Of a DNA stretch of 64,000 bases, positions 35,144 to 46,086 are shown piece by piece; position 1 is the first letter of the stretch, and each line of letters starts with the position of its first letter. Origin of the DNA: Neurospora intermedia (lineage: Eukaryota; Ascomycota; Sordariomycetes; Sordariales; Sordariaceae). The position numbers and the translations under genes are program-made. The stretch is from the NCBI GenBank assembly GCA_037102815.1, contig BTPP01000001.1, positions 3,621,001-3,685,000 on the forward strand. The letters run 5' to 3'. The notes beneath the pieces were generated by a model. The model had not been told where the DNA came from. It saw only the letters and a list, made by a program, of their open reading frames with translations, and ran no database searches.

Positions 35144-37531
35144 TCACTTCATCATCGACTCCAACACGCTCCCCGCCTTAATCTCCATCTCCTCAAACTC
35201 CCCTTCATCCGTACTCTGGATAGTAACCGCCCCACCCGCCCCAATCCGCCACACCTCTTGCTCCTCCAACTTATTCCTTACCAGCGTTCTAATGACAACC
35301 GCAAAGTCTCCTGCGCCACCAACATCCATATACCCCAGCACACCCGCATAGACACCCCTCGGCCGTTTCTCTAGATCCACCAAGATCTCGCACGACCTTT
35401 TCTTTGGCGCCCCCGTCATCGATCCCGGAGGTAACGAGTTCTTGAGGACATGCAGTCCCCTGGGGGCGCCGGGTAGTTCCGCGGGGGGCAGTTGGCCCTC
35501 GATGACGCTCACGAGCTGGTACACCTTCTCGTACTCCTCCATCACCATCAGCTTGGACACCCAGGTGTTGTCGGCGCCGACGACGCCGGACAGGTCGTGG
35601 CGGATGAGGTCGACGATCATCAGGTTTTCGGCCCGTTCTTTGCTGCTGTTAAGGATTTCGCTGGCGATGGAGTGGGTCATCCCGGGACCCTTTTTAACAG
35701 TGCCCTTGATGGGTCGGAACTGGCAGTGGCCGCCGCGCGACCAGGAGAGAAAGCGCTCCGGGCTGGTGCCGACGATGGATATGTTGGGCAGGTTGAGGTA
35801 GGCGCCGTGCGGGGCTGGGTTATTAAGACGCATCTTCTTGTAGAGGGACCAAGCGTCGAGGGGTGAGTGTGAGTGGGAGGATGGGTCCGAGGGGATGACG
35901 ATGGAGCTCTCGTCTGTGAGGCAGAGCTCGTAAGAGTCGCCGGCTCGGAGATGGTCTTGGCAATTTTGGACTTGCGCGCGGTAGGAATCGCCGGTCGGCC
36001 GGGTGATGGTGGAGCGGGCGAGTGTGTCGTTGAGGTGACGAGACTCCGCAATGGAAGTGGGTGACAGGCATTCAGATATGCTGGAGGCAGCAGAAACGGA
36101 GTCGATAAGGCTTCCGACGCGGAGAATCCAGGTCCAATCATTGGGCAGAAGGGATTGGACGTAGATCTGGTTTGTGTGGTGATCGATAACGATGCTACGG
36201 TGGATAAAGGCAAAGTTGATGTCGGGGATAGCTGAGCCGTCGGTTGGCTTTTCGGGAAGCCTGACGTCGATGGTCTCAAGTCCGGCCTCGTACGAAATAT
36301 ACCCCATGAACCCGCCCCAAAAGGGGCTGTCGGCGGGCAGGTGACCAGCAATGAATCTGTCCATGTCCGAGCGCAGCTTGGACCGGTCAATTTCCTGGTT
36401 CTGGGGGTAGTAGATATCGAGAGCCTCCTGAAAGAGAGGCCAGCATTCTTCGATCGAATCGATGTTCTTGGAGTGATTGCCATATCTGAGTGTGCGGTCA
36501 TAAGAGCTGTAGGTGACGTTCGCGGTCTTACCGGGAACGACGAGTCCAAGAATATCGAAGCGACCCATGTTGTGTCCTTGCGAGTCCAGAAGGATGACCT
36601 CGTCATCTCGGTGACCGAGCTTCTCCAGAAGAACAGTGGGAGTAACACCCTGAGCTGGATATTTGGCCCAACGGAGGAAGATGTCATCACGGCCGGCAGC
36701 CGAGCGCAGTTCCTGAGCAAGGTGAGATGCCTGTAGATGACCAGCCTGAATAGGTGCGTCCACAAAGAGGCTGGAGAGCGAGTTGGGAAGATAACGACCA
36801 GTGAGCTCCATGGTCTTGACCCGACCGTTGTTGGCCGACCACCGAAGGGCATGCCTCCACCAGTTCACGAGCAAGTCCTTGCCAGCTTCCGAGGTACAGA
36901 TGGATTCGGGATGGAACTGACACCCCCAGAACGGTTTGGAGACATGGCGCACAGCCATCAACACTGGGCCGTTATTTTCATCGCTAAGATCCCAAGCGAG
37001 AGGCAACAGATCAGGGCATACATTGTTTGGTTGCCAGAAATGGGTCGGGGGAGCTCCTGTTAGCTCGAGATCGGCATGAAGCGAGTGATACTGAGTACAA
37101 TCGAGATCACCGAGTCCCTTGAGAATATCGGTACCTTGGTGCGTGGATCGGCTGACAATGCCATGGCGGGGGCTCTCAAGTCTCTTGACATCGGCACCAT
37201 GGTTGAGGCACAGAGACTGGAAGCCGAGGCAGATGCCGAAGATGGGAAGGAGTTCTGAGTCACTGAGAGCCCAGAGCTTGTTAATGAAGCCAACATCTTG
37301 GGTGTTTCCAGGATGACCGGGTCCGGGCCCGATGACAACGCCATCCACGGCCCGAAGCAGCGTGTGAAGATCCCTATCCGCCTGCTTGTCGTCGATGCGA
37401 ACCATGATGACATTTGCGCCTAGACGCTCCTCGAGAAGACCGATGATGTTGTTTGTGAAAGAGTCGAAACAGTCGACATAGAGGATGGAGAGTCGCTCAT
37501 TGAGTGGCGTGGTTCTTGTTACTGAGCCCAT
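35144..37531 (-). CDS. pabaA: Aminodeoxychorismate (PABA) synthase, fused PabA-PabB
   Basis: Single exon, 795 aa from ATG 37531. It makes 4-amino-4-deoxychorismate from chorismate and glutamine, the first step to p-aminobenzoate and folate. The N-terminal class I glutamine amidotransferase (about 15-230) has GICLGFQSLCL with nucleophile Cys101 and GCQFHPES with His207 and Glu209. The C-terminal chorismate-binding domain contains FRPIKGTVKKGPG, where Lys609 in PIKGT marks PabB-type enzymes; anthranilate synthase has PIAGT. It also contains DLIRHDLSGV and SLPPGSMTGAPKKRSCEIL. This fusion is usual in fungi. The frame remains open with an upstream ATG at 37774; that 81-codon extension is basic and Ser-rich (see findings). 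Confidence 0.95.
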   Translation of the reverse strand: MGSVTRTTPLNERLSILYVDCFDSFTNNIIGLLEERLGANVIMVRIDDKQADRDLHTLLRAVDGVVIGPGPGHPGNTQDVGFINKLWALSDSELLPIFGICLGFQSLCLNHGADVKRLESPRHGIVSRSTHQGTDILKGLGDLDCTQYHSLHADLELTGAPPTHFWQPNNVCPDLLPLAWDLSDENNGPVLMAVRHVSKPFWGCQFHPESICTSEAGKDLLVNWWRHALRWSANNGRVKTMELTGRYLPNSLSSLFVDAPIQAGHLQASHLAQELRSAAGRDDIFLRWAKYPAQGVTPTVLLEKLGHRDDEVILLDSQGHNMGRFDILGLVVPGKTANVTYSSYDRTLRYGNHSKNIDSIEECWPLFQEALDIYYPQNQEIDRSKLRSDMDRFIAGHLPADSPFWGGFMGYISYEAGLETIDVRLPEKPTDGSAIPDINFAFIHRSIVIDHHTNQIYVQSLLPNDWTWILRVGSLIDSVSAASSISECLSPTSIAESRHLNDTLARSTITRPTGDSYRAQVQNCQDHLRAGDSYELCLTDESSIVIPSDPSSHSHSPLDAWSLYKKMRLNNPAPHGAYLNLPNISIVGTSPERFLSWSRGGHCQFRPIKGTVKKGPGMTHSIASEILNSSKERAENLMIVDLIRHDLSGVVGADNTWVSKLMVMEEYEKVYQLVSVIEGQLPPAELPGAPRGLHVLKNSLPPGSMTGAPKKRSCEILVDLEKRPRGVYAGVLGYMDVGGAGDFAVVIRTLVRNKLEEQEVWRIGAGGAVTIQSTDEGEFEEMEIKAGSVLESMMK

Positions 37532-40500
37532 GGTGATTGTGATATGCGAAGAACGTGTGAGGTTCAAGTCAAACGAAGCCGAGAAGAAGAGCCGGGCGAG
37601 GCGACTGATATATTGGGGGGATACAAAGTGAAGCCTGTATGACTTAGAACGGAGTGTCTCGAGAATGTGTCTTGCGTTGCCCGCGTACCCTGTGGAGTCG
37701 TTTTGTGTTTGAAGCTGTCGAGACTGTCGAGGAAAACTCAGAGTTGGTGGCAGAATCCGAGTATAAATGAGCATCGGACAACCTCCAGAACATGTCCAGA
37801 TGGCCGAAAATATCAGCCGACTGAAGCCATCAACAAACGACTTACAATGGTATCAAATCCTTCCATATCCATTAATGCAACACCGTCAATGTAGAGCATG
37901 TAGACTCGGCGGCTTGTCGTGTCTCTTCCGTCAAAGATGTCGCTTACTCGGCTACACTCGACTAGAGACTGAATCGAGCGAGTTTGGTAGAGAAGTGGTA
38001 CATAGTGTTGAAATCGGTACCTTGGCCCGGTACCAACACGTTTGACTTGCACACCAAGAGCGTGCATGGCGAAGTGAAACCGCGTCAATCGGAGATGAAA
38101 GGGCGGGACGGAGAAGGAAGAAAAACTACATGACTACAATCCTAGTACATATCAGATGGCAGGTTCAACTCTCCACAACAGTCGATGGGGAACCCGAAAT
38201 GAATGGCTTAGGGAAAGGTACTTACTGCAATGGGTCGGAAAGAAGACACCTCATAAAGAATGGGAAACTTGGCCAGTCAGATGGGAATCTCATGACAGCG
38301 GATAGCGCTTTTCTGGCATGGCGATAGTCATCTGCGAGTTATTTCAGCCTCTGTCAAGACGATACAGTATGCACATGTCTACATCCGCTCATGTCCGCGA
38401 TCCTACCACATAATGGTGTATGGCGTATGGTGTTCCGGTGTAGCACAAAACAACTGAGTGATTGAAACAACGAGTGCGTGCAGGTGAAAACCAAATATCG
38501 TTTGCTCAGTAGACCAAGGTGGTAGTGTAGTAGAAGCTTTCTGGAACAAGTGAGATAGAAGTTGTCAAAGCGATGCTTTGTGTAGCCCCCGGCGGCTTTT
38601 GCGGGGTTTCGCGGAGCATTTTGAAGGTAACTGACCCATACACCTGCTGTGTGACAGTGCGACTGTCATCACCACTCTATTCAAGTTGTAACCTACTGTG
38701 ATATGGTCATATGCGTTGATACGACGCGATGATGTGCATGTTCTTCTCTCATGTCTTCCTGCCTCTGGTCCATCTTTGCTAACCTAGTTCGAACACCGGC
38801 CGGGGGAAAACCATATGAAAGGATCGCCGCGCAGAAGAGGATGATTATGTGCATAGGTATGGAGATCTTGACTCGCTGCCGCGTTTTGAAGACGAGAATT
38901 CGCATTCGTTAATAGCTTTGCGATCGCGATGACTTGCAGGAAAGCGTTGCGCCATGGCGGGAACCGTCCCCGTAGCCACACTGCCACTGTAGCGTACTGT
39001 TCAGTACTCGATCCTTCCGGTACTCCATGCCGGCAAAACTGTGACAACAAGGGAATGGCTTCAGCCCATCTCGTTTACAGCCGCTATTATGCTTCTCAAT
39101 TGTCGGTGGTCAAGGGCTGGCGCTCTTGCCAACAGTATTAGTCAACTCCAAATGATACATCGTTCTAAACCGGAGAGCATACTTACATCGGACTTTTCTT
39201 CGTCCAAGTAGGTAACTTCTCATGCGAGATAGTTCATAGCTGTTAGATTCCGAAAGGGGCAAGACCATACAGCTGCGAAGCCCTTATGTAAACGGCTTGA
39301 GCTAGGTACCGCGCCGCAAGGGTTGTCCTTTGAGAATGGGGCTTTGCGGCCTGTGATCGTGAATGCAGGCTAACGGTACTTAGCTTTGGACCTCACACAT
39401 AGACCTAGAGCTTTCAGGGTCTCTGCTGGCATACTGCACAGGACATGTGCCACAGATTGAGAAGGTCCATCTGGGATCTAATCAAATCGAACCCAAACTA
39501 TACAGCAGTCAAAGACATGAGCCTCATACTTGACCGCTGTTCAGTGGTAGAGTGGCACATTACTTCATGGGTAGTACGGCAGTGGCTGGGGCTCAGTCGA
39601 TGCCGTATGTCCGGGACTTTTGCCATCGGTACCTAGATAAGGTCACTTTTCCATATCGTGATATCGGATTCTGGAAATCCCTGTAACGAACCTTGCTGTC
39701 CTTGATGGACTTCAGATCCTGTATGGAGCCTCTTTGGTACACAGACAGAGACCGTACCGGAAGTCGTCGATAGCTCGCCAGACTGACTTGCGAAAATTCT
39801 TGGCACACGATCTTGCGTCCTTTGTTGTTAGTGAGTAGAGTTACACTTGGATGCAGTTGATTGTGCGATTGACTCTAGCATGCTCTGATAAGTAGTGGTT
39901 TACTACTGAGACTGAGAGGGTCGAATGGCTGAAATGATGTAGACTCCTATCAAGACAGCGATTTCTCACAACGACGATGTGATCGATATCGTACGTGAAC
40001 GTATGGCAGTAGGACCTGTCTCCACATGATTCAGGGGTACCGATGTAAACAAGAAAAGAGAAAAAAAGACACGGCCATGCTCTGGTCCCATAAGATGTAA
40101 GAGCAGGAACGACTAGCACAACATACAGCTATGCCACAGTCAGCTACTCGGAGACTTGTCTGACCTTGATGCGATGGTAATAGGTAGCGGTATGTGCCAT
40201 GCTAGTTAACAACATGCCGAACCGGTACCCGAACCGTGAAGAGTCGTGGTCGACGGTGGGTTAACGGTGGGTTAGGGGAGTCGCAGATAATGTTAGCCTG
40301 CTGATAGTGTGGAGAGGGTAATACCCTCTTCCGTCTTCAGTCCAATTTAGGGACGGCAAGCTTTAACGAGTACGTGGTACCCTGATCTTGAGGAGCCTTC
40401 TTCCCGGCTTCCATTGCCGCGACACTTTCCGCGTACCATGGCTAAATCTTGGATCCAGGTCGTGACACACCACCACAGGTAGGGCTATGCAGGCAGCGCG

Positions 40501-42791
40501 GCAGCTGTGAGCGGGAAAAAATGTCTGTGGCTTCAGATTCGAATTATGTGGCGGGTCGTAAGATCGGGATTGGGCGCCTTAGGGGTGCACCGGAAAACCC
40601 CCCTGATGATCCTCCTGGTAGACCTGCCAAGGCTTGCTTACCCGGGGTCTTACATGGCGATAACATCGTGGCCTTTTCCAAACTTGGACTTTGAAAGGAA
40701 AGAGTGAACTGGGGGGGGGCTGTGTCAGAGGTACGTACCTAGTGTCCTTTTGTGATATAGTCCGAGTGAAATATGCCTCCTCCGCCGCGTGCCCTGCGAT
40801 GACATTACTACTGGCTTCGGCCGTTATTTCGAGAGATGTGAGCGGAAATGCACAAGCATTGATCAGCCGAATTGATTACCGACTGGTTGGAGTACGAATG
40901 AGTAACCATCTGAGAAGAGCCGCACTCATCCGTGCTTTTGCTTCGAGGATTAAAGCGCCCCTGATTCCCAGTATTCTCCCCATTTGCTGAACAGTCCCGA
41001 GTTGTAGTAACCGTAAGGTTGACATGTATTACATGTATAGGAAAAGGGTTGTGTTCGGGACGAAAACATGTGCGTGACTGCTTCTCAAGTTGGTGGTCCA
41101 TCGTCGTGCGTTGCTATCAGGCGACATTGTGTATAGCGGCAAGCAGAGCATGTGTTGGATTCTCGAGAAGTTATGTTGTCATGACACCAAGTCCCTAGGC
41201 GATTTTGTGGACCCATGACTGTGTTGATGGAGAGCAAAGCAAGACCGACATTGCAATGGGCATCGGAGAGCGGGAATCGAATGTCTTTATAGCCACATCA
41301 TTTCACCTGCTATGTCTCAAGGACACAAGACTGGTAGACAGTTTGATCTTTGACAAGACCCTTTCTCGGCCACGACTGCTCATCGATGGTAATGTCCTCC
41401 GGATCTTGTGGTTTGGATTGTCGAAAATTCACCGGGTCACGAATCACTAGCCGGCGCAGAGAACTATTGTAGCTTCATCGAGGGGACGGGACTTAGAACC
41501 GGCTCGTTCAACGTTATGAGGTTATCCCCTCTAGGCAATGATCGGTTGAGCAGCTTCTTGGGACTGCTGGCGTCGAGTTGTTGATGACCTTGAGAAGTAC
41601 CGAAAGAAAAGCCGGGCTTTTTACAGCCCAAAAGTGACTGGATGGAAGCAACAAAATGATGGTAACAGAATCTCATCCTGGGGAGAGCAATTCGATGTGT
41701 CAGTAAGCGTTGATATATCTCTTCACGACTGACCTCCAGTGGCTAGTATGCATCGAAAATCACGCCATTGCGCTTGTGAAGTTCGCTGATCCTTCTAGAT
41801 CTCGAATATGCTTGACATTTCTAGCAATGGAGGAGAGAAGAAAATAAGTCGACAACTACCGACCAGCATGCCATGTATCAAGCTATGTCGCTGAGGTGTG
41901 TTGGTGACCATGATGGATGAGAGGTGATTTTGGCGGGTGGCATGTTGGGGTTCGGTAAGAGCATTCAATGCCTTTGGGGCATTCCAATTGAAGATTCCGA
42001 GTCGCTCAAGTCACTGCATGGCCTGTGTTTCACCATGCGCGCAAAGACTGCAGTGTTGGCCGAATGATGTATCCGCGGTAGGTGAACTTTGCGCTGCCGC
42101 TCAATCCGATTTGCTTCTTTCGAAGTTGACAAGAGGGAATTGAAGACAAGATGTGTTGTCATTGAACATGTCGACTCCGGGGAAGTGGGAAGAGGGGACG
42201 ATTGGATGGCAGACGCTTGGGGACGTGACATCAGCGGTCGTTTCGGTGCCTGGATTTTGCTGGGGAGATCGCTGGAGAATCCAGTAACGGGGAAGGTGAG
42301 GCCTCTTAGCTTGTAACCTAACTGGGTCACTCCCGCTTGGTGATGAATGGGTGTGGACCCTCAACCTTGCCCCGTCCCGTCTCGCCAGTGAGGTGCTGCC
42401 CTGGACTGCCCTGAACACATGCTGTCGAGGCGGTGCTCCATCAACCGCCTGCAAACTTTACATGGCCTCCCCTCCAGCGAATAACCGCCAGCCCCCAGTC
42501 TCTTCACTGCCAACAATGCGGGTCGCGATGGATCAAGCTGGGCGCTGTTGCAAGGGTCTTTTCATATGGGGGCTGGGGATGGGGTCACAAGAAGGTTCAT
42601 ATTCATTTCTCTCGGTCGTCCTTCTCTCAGCCCTTCCCTCTTCATTAATATCTTTATCATAATTTGTATTGTCCCTCGACCCCGATCTCATCTCGGAAAG
42701 GACAGACACAGAAACAATTCCTTTGTTCGCGAGACTCGATCCTTGATCCTCGCTGACGGACTCCGCTGCGGGCTGTGCTTAACCGACCACC
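37532..42791. other. 5.3-kb gene-poor tract
   Basis: Between the PABA synthase start and the T5orf172 gene I can support no coding gene, tRNA or rRNA. The many frames of 60-120 codons on both strands lack start context, conserved motifs or plausible splice partners. The first few hundred bases should hold the PABA synthase promoter. A GGTGGGTTA direct doublet occurs near 40253-40275. A G-run lies at 40711-40719. The stretch 42560-42791 is T/C-rich and probably the promoter and leader of the next gene. Non-coding transcripts cannot be excluded. Confidence 0.4.
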
Positions 42792-43997
42792 ATGCCCATC
42801 TTCACAAACACCCCCGAGGCCAGGCTCGGCAGAGCCGACTCCAAAAACCCATCAACAACATGTCGCGGAATCACGTCTGCCGGCCGGCCCTGTAGACGCC
42901 CCAACACTCTGCCCCAAAATGGGAAAATCAAGGTTAGCGACCCGAGCGATGAACGCCTCTACTGTCACCAGCATAAGGACCAGGCTCGCCTGGCTGCTGC
43001 CCAGTCGGCTCCGGGGTCCGGCCGGCCAGCCCATGCCGCCATCGCCGAGGAGCGCTCCAGTATCGACACCTTGGCCGAGCGTTTGGGCTTAATGAAGACC
43101 AATTCGGCCCAAGTGCGGCCATCTGCTCAACATCAACGACCTCCACGACCGGCGCAGCAGAAGAAGAGCTCATCGCTTTGGTGCTGCTGCTTCAGTGTTC
43201 CCCTAGATTTCGAGCTCGAGGAACAAGCTCCGCCGCCGCGACCACAGCCCAAGCCCGTACAGCACGATGGATCCTCGCGACCCCCTCACCTGGCTCCCAC
43301 ATCAGGTGTCTCCCCGCCAGCTGGCTCCAACGTTTCCCAGACGGCGCAATTCATGTCCCTGATCCCGCACACCGCCTCCCCCGAGACAGCCTCCTTGTTG
43401 ATGAAGGAACTCGCCAAGGGCTTCTCCTCGGGCGACGAAGCTGGCTACATTTACATCTTCTGGCTCACGCCCGAAACCGACCCCGCGACACCGCCCCACG
43501 AGGCCGCCAAGGCCTTGCTCACCACCAACCCCCGATCGCGATCGACCTCCCGCGGGCGGGCGGCCAGCGACGCACTGGATCGGTACGCCACTTCTTACGA
43601 TGATGAGCCCCGCAGTCGCGGCAGGGGCGGCGGCAGCAGCGAGAAGAAGAATAAGAAGATCCTTCTCAAGATCGGCCGCGCCAACAATGTGCAGCGACGT
43701 TTGAACGAGTGGCAGCGCCAGTGCGGATACAACATTTCGTTGATCAGATACTACCCCTATGTGTCGTCGTCCAGCACCAGCGACGTGATGCGCAAGATGC
43801 CACACAGCCACAAGGTCGAAAGGCTCATCCATATCGAGCTGCAAGGGCGCGGGCTGAGGGTTATGGACCGCGGCAAGTGCGCGTCGTGCGGGAAGGAGCA
43901 TAAAGAGTGGTTTGAGGTGGATAACACGAGGGCGGCGGTGGCAGATATTGATGAGGTCGTGAGGCGGTGGTCGGATTGGGACGAGACTCAGGCTTAG
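42792..43997 (+). CDS. T5orf172 / GIY-YIG-type domain protein (Mug113-like)
   Basis: Single exon, 401 aa. The C-terminal half (about 215-390) is a T5orf172 (DUF1766) domain of the GIY-YIG fold. It has a GYIYIFWLTP strand, KILLKIGRANNVQRRLNEWQ with the conserved arginine, and HKVERLIHIELQ with the candidate catalytic glutamate. Near the end comes a CASCGKEHKEWFEV zinc-knuckle-like motif. S. pombe Mug113 belongs to this family. The N-terminus has a second Cys/His set (CRGITSAGRPCRRP followed by YCHQHK). A cysteine triplet in LWCCCFSVPLDF resembles an acylation site. An Arg/Ser/Gly-rich insertion splits the domain. Nuclease activity is not established for fungal members. Confidence 0.83.
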   Translation: MPIFTNTPEARLGRADSKNPSTTCRGITSAGRPCRRPNTLPQNGKIKVSDPSDERLYCHQHKDQARLAAAQSAPGSGRPAHAAIAEERSSIDTLAERLGLMKTNSAQVRPSAQHQRPPRPAQQKKSSSLWCCCFSVPLDFELEEQAPPPRPQPKPVQHDGSSRPPHLAPTSGVSPPAGSNVSQTAQFMSLIPHTASPETASLLMKELAKGFSSGDEAGYIYIFWLTPETDPATPPHEAAKALLTTNPRSRSTSRGRAASDALDRYATSYDDEPRSRGRGGGSSEKKNKKILLKIGRANNVQRRLNEWQRQCGYNISLIRYYPYVSSSSTSDVMRKMPHSHKVERLIHIELQGRGLRVMDRGKCASCGKEHKEWFEVDNTRAAVADIDEVVRRWSDWDETQA

Positions 43998-44445
43998 ACG
44001 ATTGGTGGGTGATGGTTGATTTTCAGGATTTTCAGACTTCCATGGATGAGCGGCGAAGTTGGGTTTTGGGTATGTGATTGGCATATAACACGATATGACG
44101 CGACATGGCACGGCACGGCACGGCGTTTGCATTTGGCGTTACGGATGGATATTTTCGTTGGTCTAGATCTTGGGTTACGTTTCAACCATCTGTGGGTGGG
44201 AAATTTTACGTTTGTGTTCACATCCTCCTCTAGCTATGTGGTCTTCCGCTCTTGTAATTCACTGCCTTCACTTGTCTTTCACATGAGAACTTCTTCGAGC
44301 AACGCTGAACTAATGCATCAACAAGGTACGTTAAGAAATCTAACCAGCCAACTCCCCCATCAAACTCCCAAAATACCAAGGCTCTTAATCCAGATTCCCA
44401 TCCCAAAGCGCCACCCAAGTCCCATAATTATATAACGCTCATGAA
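43998..44445. other. Convergent 3' region
   Basis: About 450 bp between convergent stop codons. It includes a short GGCAC tandem (about 44106-44122). No gene was recognised. Confidence 0.4.
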
Positions 44446-45011
44446 TCAACAGTTATACCCTACAATTCCGTCACCAAGTACCACACCTCCCCTCATCATC
44501 GACACCCTTCTCCCAATGATGCCGTCCTGGCCAACGCTGATCGAGAGGTTCTCATTCAAAGCACACATCTGACAGGCTTTCTCGTTTAGGGTGAATTGCG
44601 TTAGCAGCCCACATTCATGAACGGACTTGGTCATATCACCGATTTGACTAAATCACTGCATCAGCAACATGACTTTTTCCCTTTTCCTGGGGAAGTGGGA
44701 GCGAGAAAAACTTACTGTATGAGCACTGTCACGCGATCATCGAGTTCGGAATTTGAAGTGTCTGAAGAGTCTCCTCCTTCTCCCACTATCAAAGCCCTAC
44801 TAAACAACGTTGTCGGTGTTGTTGATGTTGATGGTGATGTTGATGGGCTGATAAACGAAAAATGGGTGGCCTCTGGGCTATTGGGGGTAGATGGGTTGAG
44901 AAAGAGGAGGTTGCCTAGGAGGTGACGGTCTCTGGAGGAGGATGGGGAGGAAAAGAAGTCGACTCTGGCGCCGATGCGAGGTGTTGAGGATGGGGTCTCG
45001 GGGCCGCACAT
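44446..45011 (-). CDS. Small hypothetical protein
   Basis: Joined complement(44446..44647, 44716..45011), 165 aa. I do not recognise the family. Exon 1 encodes a Ser/Thr/Pro-rich, probably disordered segment that includes a proline-serine-threonine run (FISPSTSPSTSTTPTTLF) and an acidic patch (GEGGDSSDTSNSELDDRV). Exon 2 encodes a compact part with four cysteines (HECGLLTQF, EKACQMCALN, IVGYNC). The 68-nt intron has a GTAAGT donor and a TAG acceptor and joins in frame, which is the main support for a real gene. An alternative acceptor (CAG, 8 bases earlier) shifts the frame into an early stop. No homologue comes to mind, so the model could be wrong. Confidence 0.48.
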
Positions 45012-46086
45012 GTTGCGTGGGAGTCTGAAAGGGAGTAGTTGTGGTGGTTGGCTCTCGACAATCTGGGTCCTGAGTGGAGATATGGGCGGTCGCCTTCGAG
45101 TTATATAGGTTGGTCTCGGTGATCAAGTTGGGTAATAGATGTTGGTGAGGCTAAGTAACGGTTCAATAGGTATTGGCGTGTTCAAATTGGCATGTTGATT
45201 TGTCTTTTATGGGTTGAGAACCTTGATGGATATATGTAGATATCAACCACCAGACCTCAATCCCCTATCAAGGCCATCAAGGTCCTCTCCACTTCCACTT
45301 GAATTATCGTTTCCGAACCAACCATCACCAAAGATGATCCGTCGTAACCCCCATGCCCATTCGAGTCCTCAAAACAACAGCTGAGATGTGCTTGTAAGAG
45401 ACGTTGCGAGACGTTCACTTACAAGGTCAAGCATAACCACGTGCGAGGTGTAGTGCGACAGTGGGTTCATACTAAGCGCCTTACTTGTAAGAGACCTGGT
45501 GGATATGAGTTCGTTCTGGAAACCTTCTCACGACGTGGATGACGCAAACGAGCTCAAACTGCCGCTTTTCCTCTCAGTGTTGCGAATCTTACATAGCTTG
45601 CCAACTGTAAAGAGGTTCTCTCGACGGCCCGTTGACGTCTTGACGAGAAGATTTGAGAGGCTGGCGGGCACAAGATCCGCGGGCAATTGAGCACGTTTGC
45701 GCGCGAATCTGGAACTTGACTCCCGTCTTTGTGACCGCTACAACGCCCTCTGTAACGCAAGCGTGGCAGGGGCGCCACAGGGCCCTGGATGGATCAGCTC
45801 CAGGGGCACACCTTTCTTGGCAAGAGTGACAAGATGCCGACCAATCATAGGAGGCATTGAAAAGGCGACAAGTGGAATCAACGACCGAGTCCACCCACTC
45901 CTCCTTTCACCTTCCACTTGCACCCATTGACGCAATTCTTGCGTGAGTACCTTGACGGCCGCCCATCGTGACACTCCATTACGGTCAACCATTTGTGACA
46001 TTGGTCTACGCGGCCCATCGCACTGTTCATCTTGTACTTAGGATCAGACACAAAAGGGCAGGCGCGGGGTTGAAAAATCGGACACG
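45012..46086. promoter_or_regulatory. Region upstream of Mn superoxide dismutase
   Basis: About 1.1 kb between two divergent starts, presumably both promoters. Short frames at 45499-45930 lack any conserved feature. No gene was recognised. Confidence 0.4.
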
